From contig NZ_PVTZ01000003.1 of the NCBI RefSeq assembly GCF_003003125.1, positions 244,425 through 308,424 of the forward strand: DNA of 64,000 nt. Direction: 5' to 3'. The notes beneath the pieces were generated by a model. It ran no database searches, was not told the origin of the DNA, and was given only the letters and a program-made list of their open reading frames with translations. A program made the position numbers and the translations under genes. Source of the stretch: Laceyella sediminis (GTDB lineage: Bacteria > Bacillota > Bacilli > Thermoactinomycetales > Thermoactinomycetaceae). Position 1 is the stretch's first letter. Every line of letters starts with the position of its first letter. Shown piece by piece: positions 8,954 to 17,658 of this stretch.

Positions 8954-9376
8954 ATGCCAGATCGCTTAGAAATGATTTTAGAGTTGGAACAATCTTTCCG
9001 CCACATGTTCCGCCAAATGCGCAAAGATATGGCGGATATCTGGGAAGAACAAATCAACGGCGCCGAATTCAATGTGCTCAAAAGTCTGCAAGACAAAAGT
9101 CCGCAAATCGTGACGGCTCTGGCGCAAGAATTTGATTGCTCCGTCAGTCACATCACTCACGTCGCCGACCATCTGGAGAAGAAAAACCTGGCTTACCGCA
9201 AGCGTTCGCAGCTAGACAAGCGCGTCGTGGAGCTTCACATCAGCAAACAGGGGCAAGACGTGATTGAAAAATTGGCACGGCGGAAAACGGAATACTACAG
9301 AGAAAAGTTTGAACACTTGGCTACCGATGAAATCGAAACCCTACTCACCCTGCTAAACAAAATTGACTGGAGCTAA
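8954..9376 (+). CDS. MarR family transcriptional regulator
   Basis: A 140-residue winged-helix dimeric regulator. The DNA-binding core runs through INGAEFNVLKSL, the recognition helix region SVSHITHVADHLEKKNLAYR and the wing RSQLDKRVVELHISKQG. The start is ATG 8954 behind AAGGAGAT. The in-frame ATG at 8927 lacks a binding site. It stands alone between terminators, so its target is not obvious. The cysteine in the N-terminal helix-turn region (FDCSVS) could be redox active, which is speculation. Confidence 0.88.
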   Translation: MPDRLEMILELEQSFRHMFRQMRKDMADIWEEQINGAEFNVLKSLQDKSPQIVTALAQEFDCSVSHITHVADHLEKKNLAYRKRSQLDKRVVELHISKQGQDVIEKLARRKTEYYREKFEHLATDEIETLLTLLNKIDWS

Positions 9377-9458
9377 GTTCGCGGTTGCCGTCATGGGTGA
9401 AAAACCGCCTTTGATGATCGGTTTAATCCTCATCGGCTCCGTTTCCGATACAAAAGAC

Positions 9459-9494
9459 AAACCCCCCCGGTTCATCATGATCCGGGGGGTTTTG
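9459..9494. terminator. Bidirectional terminator between marR-type gene and rplT
   Basis: AACCCCCCCGG and CCGGGGGGTT pair around an 11-nt loop. T or A runs on both sides suit the convergent genes. Confidence 0.88.
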
Positions 9495-9513
9495 CATTAT
9501 GATTGCTGTATGA

Positions 9514-9867
9514 TTACTTCGCGTTTTTTGCGATGTTAGCCAGATCAGCAAATGCTTTCGCATCGGTTACAGCCAATTCAGCCAGCATTTTGCGGTTGAT
9601 GTCGACACCAGCCACTTTCAAGCCGTGCATGAATTTGCTGTAGGACAAACCGTTCAGGCGTGCCGCAGCGTTGATCCGAGTGATCCACAGTTTGCGGAAG
9701 TCACGTTTGCGTTGGCGACGATCGCGGTAAGCGTACATCAAGGATTTCATCACTTGTTGTTTCGCCGTTTTGAACAGTCTGTGTTTGGAACCAAAATATC
9801 CTCTAGCCAGTTTCAGTACCTTTTTGCGACGAGCGCGAGTTACGGTACCACCTTTTACTCTTGCCAC
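9514..9867 (-). CDS. rplT: 50S ribosomal protein L20
   Basis: A basic 117-residue rRNA-binding protein needed early in 50S assembly. The start [16 protein letters not shown] and the [16 protein letters not shown] motif are diagnostic. It is the last gene of infC-rpmI-rplT. In Bacillus L20 represses this operon through the leader RNA, and the leader terminator seen at 10681-10708 agrees. Confidence 0.98.
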   Translation of the reverse strand: MARVKGGTVTRARRKKVLKLARGYFGSKHRLFKTAKQQVMKSLMYAYRDRRQRKRDFRKLWITRINAAARLNGLSYSKFMHGLKVAGVDINRKMLAELAVTDAKAFADLANIAKNAK

Positions 9868-9910
9868 TGTAAATCCCTCCTGAAGTAAACCTTTCCTATC
9901 TAAGCGAACA

Positions 9911-10108
9911 TTACATGTATGTGATCAGTTGTTTAATGCGTTTCACATCGCCGGAGTGCATAACAGCGTCTTTGCGCAGATGACGTTTGCGTTTCGCCGT
10001 TTTACCTCCAAGCAAATGGCTTTTGAACGCGTGATTGCGTTTTACTTTGCCGGTACCCGTTTTCTTAAAACGCTTTGCTGCAGCGCGTTTCGTTTTCATT
10101 TTTGGCAT
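9911..10108 (-). CDS. rpmI: 50S ribosomal protein L35
   Basis: A 65-residue protein with the L35 signature ([20 protein letters not shown] and [16 protein letters not shown]). It lies between infC and rplT in the standard operon order, with a ribosome binding site GGAGGAGC before the ATG. Confidence 0.98.
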   Translation of the reverse strand: MPKMKTKRAAAKRFKKTGTGKVKRNHAFKSHLLGGKTAKRKRHLRKDAVMHSGDVKRIKQLITYM

Positions 10109-10127
10109 TGGATGCTCCTCCTTGCAA

Positions 10128-10643
10128 CTACTGTTTCGGTGTTAAGATCATGATCATTTGGCGGCCTTCCAATTTTGGTTGGCGCTCAATATCAGAGATA
10201 TCTTTCACTTCGTCGGCCAAACGATCCAAAATGCGGCGACCAATGTCTTGGTGGGTGATTTCCCGACCGCGGAAACGAATCGACAATTTGACTTTGTTTC
10301 CGCCTTGCAAGAACTTGCGCACATGGTTTAGCTTGGTCTTAACATCGTTTTCCTCGATGGTCGGACTCAGGCGCACTTCTTTGATCTGAACGATCTTCTG
10401 GTTCTTGCGAGCTTCTTTCTCCCGCTTGCTTTGCTCGTAACGGAACTTACCATAGTCCATGATACGACAAACCGGCGGTTTTGCTTGTGGGGCTATGTTC
10501 ACCAGATCCAAGTTCGCTTCTTGCGCCAAATGCAACGCCTCTCTGAGCGGTTTGATACCCAATTGCGAGCCGTCGACTCCAATCAAGCGAACCTCACGAG
10601 CGCGAATCGCCTCGTTGACTTGGTGTTGTTGATCCTTGCTGAT
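10128..10643 (-). CDS. infC: Translation initiation factor IF-3 (non-AUG start)
   Basis: IF-3 binds 30S and checks the start codon. The protein begins [21 protein letters not shown] and has both IF-3 domains ([18 protein letters not shown] and the C-terminal half with HQDIGRRIL), 171 residues in total. No ATG, GTG or TTG fits. The codon in the expected place is ATC at 10643-10641, 9 nt after GGAGG. IF-3 genes commonly use AUU, AUA or AUC, which lets IF-3 limit its own synthesis. The upstream open frame is leader RNA. Confidence 0.92.
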   Translation of the reverse strand: MSKDQQHQVNEAIRAREVRLIGVDGSQLGIKPLREALHLAQEANLDLVNIAPQAKPPVCRIMDYGKFRYEQSKREKEARKNQKIVQIKEVRLSPTIEENDVKTKLNHVRKFLQGGNKVKLSIRFRGREITHQDIGRRILDRLADEVKDISDIERQPKLEGRQMIMILTPKQ

Positions 10644-10830
10644 AACCTGCCACCTCCAAAAAAAATTTAGGCAAATAAAAAATGTGGGCGTCAGATAACG
10701 CCCACATTCAATTTCCCTGCGCAAACATAGGAAATGTGTCTTCCGAACCATTAACCTGCCAACTGCGTTCGCGTCGACCAGGTGAGAAGCGGGCGCCTCT
10801 GCTTTGAACAATATCATTATGTTAGCACAC
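10644..10830 (-). promoter_or_regulatory. infC-rpmI-rplT leader with attenuator (L20 leader type)
   Basis: Between the promoter and infC lies a leader of about 170 nt with an intrinsic terminator, AATGTGGGCG pairing with CGCCCACATT (10681-10708) then a U-rich run. In low-GC Gram-positives this position holds the L20-responsive leader. The stem that mimics the L20 site was not modelled here. Confidence 0.75.
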
Positions 10831-10848
10831 TGACAAGTCATATGTCAA
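10819..10848 (-). promoter_or_regulatory. Sigma-A promoter of infC operon
   Basis: A perfect TTGACA (10848-10843), an 18-bp spacer and TAACAT (10824-10819) precede the leader. Confidence 0.75.
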
Positions 10849-10974
10849 GGATACGGCTTGTTGCTTCCTAGAATCAACGAGTATTAGCTTACCGAAAAAC
10901 AGCACCGGCGTCAATTGGAAAAAAATCACCCACTATGTATACCAATCTGATCAGTTCTGCGTCACACGCCGGAA

Positions 10975-11868
10975 TCACGCATCTTCCTGACAATGCACCG
11001 TGCGTCCGCAAAGATGACATCCTTCGCAAAGGTGCAGGCGCCCCTCAAAAATCTGAATCAGGGTGCGGATCACATTTTCTTGAGGATTCTGCGTATGCAG
11101 GCACATTTCTTGTGGAACGATCGACAACAGGGTGCTGACAATCATATCCTCACGCGAAAGGGAAAATTCAAACATCTCGTTCAACGCTTCGTTTCCCTCT
11201 TTCCATGCCAACGGCGTACCATCCGCTTGCATCAGCCGGAATGCGCCCCTCCCTTCATGGATCAGGTGGACGAAATCCAGCTTGGGCGGTTGCACCTCCA
11301 CAAACGAACGCAACAAGTGGATGAATTCCTTGTATTCTTGATCCAACAAATAGTCGTGTAACGCTTCTTGCACGCATGTTGCCAGCACATAGCGATATGT
11401 TTTCATCCGGAACCGAGCGAATCCATCAATCGCCAATTCCGCCGACCCTTTCAAAAAAGAGCTGACTTGACGGGCGATTTTGTCCCGGCGGTTGGCATAC
11501 ACCACCTTTGCGCATTCCCAGGCGCTCGTTTCAAGCAAGCGCCTCACTCGGCCCTCAATTTGCTTCACTTCTTCCTGTTGTCGCAAGCCGTGTTCGTGTT
11601 GAATGATTTGCCGGATCATTTCCGGTTCCATGTGTTCGCAAATGAATTCGGCCACCGCTCGCCCCAGCCGTTTGCGAAATTCCCTCTCCTGAAACCGGCT
11701 GCGGCGTTCCAGTCCGATGGTGCACCTATACCGCGTTCCCCATATGGATTCATCTATATGGCAACCCAGCACATTTTCTTGGAAAAGGGCGACACATTCC
11801 TTCAAATGGGCGCTCAGACAAATGATTTTCGCACGATCATGATGATCTAGCGAGATCACATAAGCCAC
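10975..11868 (-). CDS. ytxC: Sporulation protein YtxC family
   Basis: A 297-residue protein of the YtxC family, found in spore formers next to infC or thrS. Features are VSSFLKGSAELAIDGFARFRMKTY in the centre and a Cys-rich end (CEGCHLCGRTVHC) that could bind metal. The start is GTG 11868 behind AGGAGGAG. The open frame extends to 11937 without a binding site. A sigma-E-like promoter lies just upstream. The function is unknown beyond association with sporulation. The thrS gene usually found between it and infC is absent here. Confidence 0.83.
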   Translation of the reverse strand: MAYVISLDHHDRAKIICLSAHLKECVALFQENVLGCHIDESIWGTRYRCTIGLERRSRFQEREFRKRLGRAVAEFICEHMEPEMIRQIIQHEHGLRQQEEVKQIEGRVRRLLETSAWECAKVVYANRRDKIARQVSSFLKGSAELAIDGFARFRMKTYRYVLATCVQEALHDYLLDQEYKEFIHLLRSFVEVQPPKLDFVHLIHEGRGAFRLMQADGTPLAWKEGNEALNEMFEFSLSREDMIVSTLLSIVPQEMCLHTQNPQENVIRTLIQIFEGRLHLCEGCHLCGRTVHCQEDA

Positions 11869-11901
11869 CTGGCTCCTCCTTCCTCCTCCCTTAAATTGAT
11901 A

Positions 11902-11932
11902 ATAGTATATGGGAGATAAAGGAAGTGTATAC
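11902..11932 (-). promoter_or_regulatory. Possible sigma-E promoter of ytxC
   Basis: GTATACA (11932-11926), 14 bp, then CATATACTAT (11911-11902) resembles the sigma-E pattern of ATA-rich -35 and CATACAAT -10. The call is by eye only. Confidence 0.4.
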
Positions 11933-11973
11933 TTCAATTGACCAAAGAAAGACCTTGTCCTGCCCAGTCTACC

Positions 11974-12612
11974 TTAGGGGGAGATCCACCCCGCCGTCAG
12001 CGCCTCATCATACAAGACCTGTCCCACCAAATACACAAAGCCCAAGGCCGCCACAATGATGGCTACCGTGCCGATGAGACGGTCACCCGCCCCTCCTGTT
12101 TTTACTTTCACGCCAAACCCTTTGAGATTGAACCGCTTCTTGTACGGCCACAAGTAAGGAACCCCGGCGCTGGTCATGGTGTCGGCAATTAAATGGGACA
12201 AATATCCCAATACCACCGCCCATGTATATGTGGGCGCGATCGTATAGACGACCCAGCCCACATACGCGCAAGCCAACAGCGAATGCGTGACGGTGCGGTG
12301 GGGGACATAAGCGACCGCCGCGGCATACAGCCCCAACCAAAGCACCCATGCGGGCAAACCCTTGAGGAAATAAAACAGCACCATCACAGCACCCAAGGCA
12401 GCCAGCGCAAACGAACGGTATGTTCGTTTAAGCGAAGGGAACAAAAAATTGTTGATCATGCTCCCATCCTCATCTATGTCCGGCAAAAGCGATCCGATCA
12501 CCGCTGACACTACTGTCAAGCCCAACACCGCCACATCAGCGGATTCACCCATGCCGCACGCCAAACCCACACCGGTGGCCATGCCAATCGCCGCATGTGT
12601 TTTTCCTTCCAC
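11974..12612 (-). CDS. Membrane-bound metal-dependent hydrolase (YdjM/DUF457-like)
   Basis: A 212-residue multi-span membrane protein. It has conserved His/Asp clusters: KTHAAIG at the start, LLPDIDEDGS, PHRTVTHSLL and SHLIADTMTSAGVPYLWP. These are the hallmarks of the YdjM family, proposed to be membrane metal-dependent hydrolases, with substrate unknown. GTG 12612 follows GGGAGGAAG. An upstream ATG at 12648 would overlap that binding site. It is a single gene between ytxC and the amine oxidase. Confidence 0.82.
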   Translation of the reverse strand: MEGKTHAAIGMATGVGLACGMGESADVAVLGLTVVSAVIGSLLPDIDEDGSMINNFLFPSLKRTYRSFALAALGAVMVLFYFLKGLPAWVLWLGLYAAAVAYVPHRTVTHSLLACAYVGWVVYTIAPTYTWAVVLGYLSHLIADTMTSAGVPYLWPYKKRFNLKGFGVKVKTGGAGDRLIGTVAIIVAALGFVYLVGQVLYDEALTAGWISP

Positions 12613-12667
12613 CGATTCTTCCCTCCCTCTCTCTTTATCAAGGGGCAAACAGTTGGTAAACGTTACT

Positions 12668-12709
12668 ATTTGGTTTCATATTAAAAATATCAAAATTGAG
12701 AAACCAAAT
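12668..12709. repeat. 10-bp inverted repeat between the hydrolase and amine oxidase genes
   Basis: ATTTGGTTTC (12668-12677) and GAAACCAAAT (12700-12709) are perfect inverted arms around 22 AT-rich bases. No T run follows. It could be an operator for the hydrolase gene or a weak terminator. Confidence 0.5.
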
Positions 12710-12735
12710 CTATGAAATAGAGATATTTTATTGTC

Positions 12736-14208
12736 TTATCCTTTAAATTGATGCACTTCCACCGCTGTACGAATCGCTGACTCGATCGCCCCCTGAATCC
12801 AAGTCGGTGTGGAGGATACATGCTCGCCTGCAAAAAAGATTCTCCCCTCCGGCTTGGCCAAGTGAGAACCCAGCTCATTCTGCTGCCCAGGCCGGTACAG
12901 CACAAACGCGCCGCCACTATATTGATACTGGGACCAACTCCACGACGTTCCGGTGTCAAACGCGCGAAACACCTTTTTCCCATGCAGCTTCGCCCAATCT
13001 TCCAACGCTTGTCGCACTCGGTCTTCCTGTTTCAACGCATTCCAGGGCAAAGCGTCATCCTCCCATGTATAACTAGCCAGCACCGTGCCTGGTCCCCGCT
13101 TGCCCAAGCCATGGCTGGGATAAAATGCATAGCGCACCGGCAAATCAGTCACAATCTTGCCACCTAAATGTCCCTCCTGCTCCCAGAAACGGCGTTTAAA
13201 CTGGATTCCGATCTTGGTGGCTGGTGCGTAATGCAATTCGCGAATCGCTTTGCGCTTGCCGTAGGAGAAAAGGTGCTTGGGTTCCACTTCCACCAATTGC
13301 AAAAGCGAATAAGGGACAGTAATAATCGCCACATCCCCCATCGTCTTGGCAGGCTGTTTCGTTTTCGTATGCACTGAATGGATGGTGACCGTTCCATTGC
13401 GTTGGGAGATCTTCGTCATCTTGTGGTTAAACAGGATGTCCCGCCGCAACTGAGGCAAGAACGCTTTGGGTAGCTTGTCGTTGCCACCGGTGATTTCATA
13501 AAACCGGATGTTCGGTTGATAAAGAAGCTGAAATGCTTGCAGGGTCTGAATGTACGAAAGTTGCGAAATGCCTTCGGTATCTTGCATGATCTGAATCATG
13601 TCGATCGCCTGATGAGAGAGTCTTGGGCCTACCGGATTATGTCTTAAAAACGTGTCTAGTGAATAGTGGTCGAACCGGCGCACGACGATGGGCCAGTTGC
13701 GCTTCGGATTGCGCTTGACGAAGTCGAGAATTTTCCGCGAAGCAGCCAGGAACAATTCGTCCGCGGACTTGCCCCTTTCTATAGCCGCTACGGGAAACCG
13801 CAGGATATCAGGATTGCGATCAGCCTCCTTGGCCGTTGTCCGCACCCCGTTGGTGTAAATCAGGTCATTGGGGGTCGCATTGATAAACGGATTGATCGGC
13901 AAACCAAACTTCTTGATGTAAGCCAGTGTCAACTGATGGACATTGGGGATGCGCATCGCCCCCGCTTCCAAGTATTCCCCTTGGGCAAATGGACTGCGGA
14001 GCGTGTATACGCGCCCTCCTACCCGAGAGCTGGCCTCAATGATTTTCACTTGATGTCCCGCCTGTTTCAACAGCGAGGCGGCGACCAACCCGGCCATACC
14101 AGCCCCGACAACGATCACTTTTTTGGGTTGCCGCGTTTTCCGCAACCCGTCACGAATGATGGACAACATTCGCCCCGTGCTCATATCAGTCATTTGTAAC
14201 ACACTCAT
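12736..14208 (-). CDS. Flavin amine oxidase family protein (L-amino acid/monoamine oxidase-like)
   Basis: A 490-residue FAD oxidoreductase that probably oxidises an amine or L-amino acid to an imine, giving H2O2. It has the dinucleotide motif VVGAGMAGLVAASLL and the FAD motif EASSRVGGRVYT near the N-terminus, and the C-terminal FAD contact FFAGEHVSSTPTWIQGAIESA. No signal peptide is seen, so it is likely cytoplasmic. The start is ATG 14208 behind AAAGGGG. Substrate cannot be read from sequence. It has no obvious pathway partners nearby. Confidence 0.88.
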   Translation of the reverse strand: MSVLQMTDMSTGRMLSIIRDGLRKTRQPKKVIVVGAGMAGLVAASLLKQAGHQVKIIEASSRVGGRVYTLRSPFAQGEYLEAGAMRIPNVHQLTLAYIKKFGLPINPFINATPNDLIYTNGVRTTAKEADRNPDILRFPVAAIERGKSADELFLAASRKILDFVKRNPKRNWPIVVRRFDHYSLDTFLRHNPVGPRLSHQAIDMIQIMQDTEGISQLSYIQTLQAFQLLYQPNIRFYEITGGNDKLPKAFLPQLRRDILFNHKMTKISQRNGTVTIHSVHTKTKQPAKTMGDVAIITVPYSLLQLVEVEPKHLFSYGKRKAIRELHYAPATKIGIQFKRRFWEQEGHLGGKIVTDLPVRYAFYPSHGLGKRGPGTVLASYTWEDDALPWNALKQEDRVRQALEDWAKLHGKKVFRAFDTGTSWSWSQYQYSGGAFVLYRPGQQNELGSHLAKPEGRIFFAGEHVSSTPTWIQGAIESAIRTAVEVHQFKG

Positions 14209-14343
14209 GTCGTTTCCCCTTTGCGGTTCTGCCAAACGACAGCCCTCTAAATTTTTCCAAACTAAATTATTCATCCAAAGAAAAGGCGGTCGCGGCATCT
14301 GCCACATCTGAGCAATTCACACGGACAAACCATTATTGAAAAC

Positions 14344-14367
14344 AAAAAAACCCCGCAACCGTTGCGG
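14344..14367 (-). terminator. Terminator of mqnC
   Basis: CCGCAACCGTTGCGG is a near-perfect stem followed on the minus strand by a run of T (14350-14344). Confidence 0.85.
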
Positions 14368-14463
14368 AGTTTTCTTAAAGCATCCATGCTGTTTTAGTGT
14401 ATGTCTGATGAAAACATCTTTTCCCGATGAGCACCTCGCTACGCGTGATTCACCAGACACGCC

Positions 14464-15576
14464 TTAGTTCTGCATCACAAAGTCATGCTCGAATTGTTCG
14501 TCATCCTTAAACACGCGCAAAATGCGATAATGGGTGTTGCGTTGCGCCGGAATTTTGCCGGCTTCCCGAATCAGCCGCAAGATGAGGTTGTTGTTCACCT
14601 TGTGCGTGGTTCCCGCCGCCGAAACGACATTCTCTTCAATCATCGTGCTACCAAAATCATTGCATCCGTATTGCAGGGACAACTTGCCCACTTCTGGTCC
14701 CATCGTCACCCAGGAAGACTGCAAGTTGGGGATGTTATCCAACATGATGCGGCTGACAGCGACCGCTTTGAGGTATTCTTCCGCCCCCAGCTTTTCGCGC
14801 TTCAAATTGGTGTTGTCCGGTTGGAACGTCCAGACGATGAACGCCAAGAATCCGTTGGTTTGATCCTGCGCCTCCCGGATGCGCAACAAATGCTTGACGC
14901 GGTGCTCCAATGTCTCGCCAAAGCCGATCACCATGGTAGCGGTCGTCGTCATGCCGAGGCGTTGAGCCGTCTGCATCACATCCATCCAATCCCGCCAAGA
15001 GCCTTTTAAGCGGCTGATCTTCCGTCTGATTTCATCATCCAGAATTTCTGCTCCGCCTCCGGGAATAGAGTCCAACCCGGCTTCCTTCAATTCCCGCACA
15101 ACCTCTTCCAACGACAAGCCGGAGACTTCTTTCATCTTCATCACTTCCGCTGGAGAAAAGGAGTGCATATGAATCGTTGGAAACCGTTTTTTGATTTCGC
15201 GAAGCAAATCCGTGTAGTAGGACAGCGGCAAATCTGGGTTGGTTCCACCTTGCATCAGAATTTCGGTGCCGCCAACGTCGATCGTCTCTTGTATTTTTTG
15301 GAAAATCATCTCATTCGGCAATACATAGCCTTCTTTGGAGCCCGGCGCACGGTAAAAAGCGCAAAAACGGCAATAAGTGTCACACACGTTGGTGTAGTTA
15401 ATATTGCGTCCGACTACGAAGGTGGTAATCGGTTCGGGATGTCTTCTTAACATCAGCTGATTGGCCACTTGGCCCAGCTTCTCAATCTCATTGCTTTCCC
15501 ATAAAGCGATCCCATCCTCAAGCCCGAGACGTTCTCCGTCCAGAGCCCGCTTCAAGATCGCATCAATGTTTGGCAT
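14464..15576 (-). CDS. mqnC: Cyclic dehypoxanthinyl futalosine synthase (radical SAM)
   Basis: A radical SAM enzyme of the futalosine route to menaquinone that cyclises dehypoxanthinyl futalosine. It has 370 residues. The [4Fe-4S] cysteines are C65, C69 and C72 in CDTYCRFC. The motif PGGGAEILDDEIRRKISRLK is typical of MqnC and separates it from CofH. The start is ATG 15576 behind GGAGG (9-nt spacing). The GTG three codons earlier is too close to that site. Other mqn genes are not in the window. MqnE and CofH are related, but the length and motifs favour MqnC. Confidence 0.9.
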   Translation of the reverse strand: MPNIDAILKRALDGERLGLEDGIALWESNEIEKLGQVANQLMLRRHPEPITTFVVGRNINYTNVCDTYCRFCAFYRAPGSKEGYVLPNEMIFQKIQETIDVGGTEILMQGGTNPDLPLSYYTDLLREIKKRFPTIHMHSFSPAEVMKMKEVSGLSLEEVVRELKEAGLDSIPGGGAEILDDEIRRKISRLKGSWRDWMDVMQTAQRLGMTTTATMVIGFGETLEHRVKHLLRIREAQDQTNGFLAFIVWTFQPDNTNLKREKLGAEEYLKAVAVSRIMLDNIPNLQSSWVTMGPEVGKLSLQYGCNDFGSTMIEENVVSAAGTTHKVNNNLILRLIREAGKIPAQRNTHYRILRVFKDDEQFEHDFVMQN

Positions 15577-15680
15577 GCTATCCACCCTCCAACCATTCGG
15601 TCGAAACTCGATTCAATATGCTATGTTATCACAAACAGAAAACCTTGTCTGCCCGTGCTCACAATCTGCTCCATCAACAA

Positions 15681-15729
15681 TAAAAGCCCCCGAATTCACA
15701 ACGGCATTAATCCGTGTGCATCCGGGGGC
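15681..15729 (-). terminator. Terminator after the tRNA cluster
   Basis: GCCCCCG and CGGGGGC (15686-15729) enclose a partly paired loop and are followed on the minus strand by TTTTATTG. Confidence 0.8.
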
Positions 15730-15736
15730 ACGCATT

Positions 15737-15825
15737 TGGTGCTGAGGGTCGGACTCGAACCGACACGGTGGTCACCCACCGCAGGATTTTAAGTCCTGTG
15801 CGTCTGCCTATTCCGCCACCCCAGC
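15737..15825 (-). tRNA. tRNA-Leu (anticodon TAA)
   Basis: An 89-nt class II tRNA with a long variable arm. The acceptor GCTGGGG pairs with CCTCAGC, allowing one G-T pair, the anticodon loop is CTTAAAA, and CCA is encoded. It is the last of three tRNAs on one transcript. Confidence 0.96.
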
Positions 15826-15834
15826 ATATTAGAT

Positions 15835-15909
15835 TGGAGCGGAAGACGGGATTCGAACCCGCGACCCTCGCCTTGGCAAGGCGATGCTCTACCCCTGAGC
15901 CACTTCCGC
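15835..15909 (-). tRNA. tRNA-Gly (anticodon GCC)
   Basis: A 75-nt tRNA with acceptor GCGGAAG/CTTCCGC, anticodon loop TTGCCAA, T-loop GGTTCGAATCC and encoded CCA. Confidence 0.97.
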
Positions 15910-15912
15910 GAA

Positions 15913-15988
<76 letters not shown>

Positions 15989-16024
15989 ATTTAAGAATAA
16001 GAGAATCATTTGCTGACAAAGAAA

Positions 16025-16054
16025 ATTATAGCACGGGGGTTTATGCAAAAGCAA
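16025..16054 (-). promoter_or_regulatory. Promoter of the tRNA cluster
   Basis: TTGCTT (16054-16049), 18 bp, TATAAT (16030-16025), about 36 bp before tRNA-Phe. Confidence 0.65.
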
Positions 16055-16107
16055 TACTTTTTTAATGTTTTTTTGATTTTTATCAAACCCCCGGCCAAAA
16101 CACGTGT

Positions 16108-17565
16108 TTATGGCAAATGCTCCTTGCCCGTCTTGTTGGCTTGCAACCGTTCGTTCATCAGGCGCAACTTGGCTTGAATCGCCGCCTGTTTGTCGGCAAG
16201 CTCTTCCGAGGCGGGAAGGGCCGTTTCATCCTCCTGGTTGGCGTCCCATTGCGATTGCAGCGCTTGCGGCAGTTTTTCTTCTCTCTTGTTGGCTTTAGAC
16301 TTGGATTTGCGCGGGGCTTCTTTTTTCTTGTTTGTCTCCCACGTTTCTTTCCGGGCTTGCTCCAACGCCTCTTGAATCGTTTTGATTCCCCGTCTCTTCC
16401 AATGGCCGGCGATCTTCTCAACAAGATTGCGCGGCAGGCGGTAATCATATTTCAGGAGAACGTATTCTAACAGCACATTAATCACTTCGGGCGGTAAACC
16501 GTATTCCCTGACCAATGTCTCCACTAATTCCACATCACTGTCGGGAATACGGGAGCCGCCTTGGTAAAAGGCCAATAACTCCAACGGGGAGATCTGCGCC
16601 AATTGCTGAAAATGCTTTTCTTCTTCAGACAGCGGCTCCGAACTGGCAGTTGGCACAGTCGCCGGAGTGGCTGCTTCCACTTCTTTGGGGGCGGCTCGAT
16701 GCGATACAATCGGTGCTCCCCCAAATCGCAAGCGGTATTCGCTCTTGATGTAAGCACGCAACCGATCTACATCAATACGCCCATGCCTGGTCACATAGGG
16801 ATTCTGCAACGCTTTTAACAAGGCCCAATCGTCCAATTGGTACAAAAAGCGAATTTGCATCAAATCCCGCATCAATTCGTTTGTCCAACAATCATCCTCA
16901 ACAATGGAAGAAAGTCGCATTTTCAACATCGCAAAATCAATGTCTTCCCGCAGTTGCGGTTCTTTTCCCTCCGCCAAGCTCTCATCGCCCTCCACGCCCG
17001 ACCAGACGGTGTCGCGGTTTTGTTCCGCTTCCCTAGCCAAATCTGCGGGAGAAAGGCTTTCAAACACTTCTTGAAACGACTTGGTGATATCTTTTACCTG
17101 GCCGCCATCCGGCTGTTTGGCAACCGATTCTTTATCAATCAACAACTCCCGCACCGCAAGGTAGCCTTCTTTTCCCAAGAAATGATACAGCGTCATGCTC
17201 AATATGTCGCTTTGGAAAAATTTCACCGGAGAAAGCGGCGCGATCAACTCATACTCATAGAATGAGCCGTGTTGGGAATCTTTTCTTTCATATACATTGA
17301 GCAACCCCACCCCTTCCAACAGATGACGCGCTTTTAAGAGTTGCTCTGTATTAAACGAACATAGCTTTAACAGATAGGCGTGACTGTGAATCTCTGATAC
17401 CCCCGCGCGGGTCAGGGGAAGCTGATACGCCAAGGTCATGTATAACGACATGGCCGATGCGCCGATCATCGGTTGATACAAATGGATGAGACTCATAAGA
17501 TCAGCACTGTGTACAGGGCGTCCCGAGCGGCAGCGCCAGCCGATATCTTTCCAGAATATCGCCAT
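16108..17565 (-). CDS. dnaB: Replication initiation and membrane attachment protein DnaB
   Basis: Low-GC Gram-positive DnaB, not the helicase. It works with DnaD and DnaI to load the replicative helicase at origins. It has 485 residues with two DnaD-like (DnaB_2) regions. The N-terminal FWKDIGWRCR and the segment LELLAFYQGGSRIPDSDVELVETLV are typical. The tail is charged. ATG 17565 follows GAGGAGG. Its usual partner dnaI is not downstream. The tRNA cluster and mqnC occupy that place and dnaI is at 60.6 kb. Confidence 0.92.
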   Translation of the reverse strand: MAIFWKDIGWRCRSGRPVHSADLMSLIHLYQPMIGASAMSLYMTLAYQLPLTRAGVSEIHSHAYLLKLCSFNTEQLLKARHLLEGVGLLNVYERKDSQHGSFYEYELIAPLSPVKFFQSDILSMTLYHFLGKEGYLAVRELLIDKESVAKQPDGGQVKDITKSFQEVFESLSPADLAREAEQNRDTVWSGVEGDESLAEGKEPQLREDIDFAMLKMRLSSIVEDDCWTNELMRDLMQIRFLYQLDDWALLKALQNPYVTRHGRIDVDRLRAYIKSEYRLRFGGAPIVSHRAAPKEVEAATPATVPTASSEPLSEEEKHFQQLAQISPLELLAFYQGGSRIPDSDVELVETLVREYGLPPEVINVLLEYVLLKYDYRLPRNLVEKIAGHWKRRGIKTIQEALEQARKETWETNKKKEAPRKSKSKANKREEKLPQALQSQWDANQEDETALPASEELADKQAAIQAKLRLMNERLQANKTGKEHLP

Positions 17566-17658
17566 CAACCGGCCTCCTCGAACCAATGTTGCCTCAGTCA
17601 GGTTGTATCATTGTAACATACAACCAACGCTTGAAGCCAAACCTTATTTGGCAATGAA

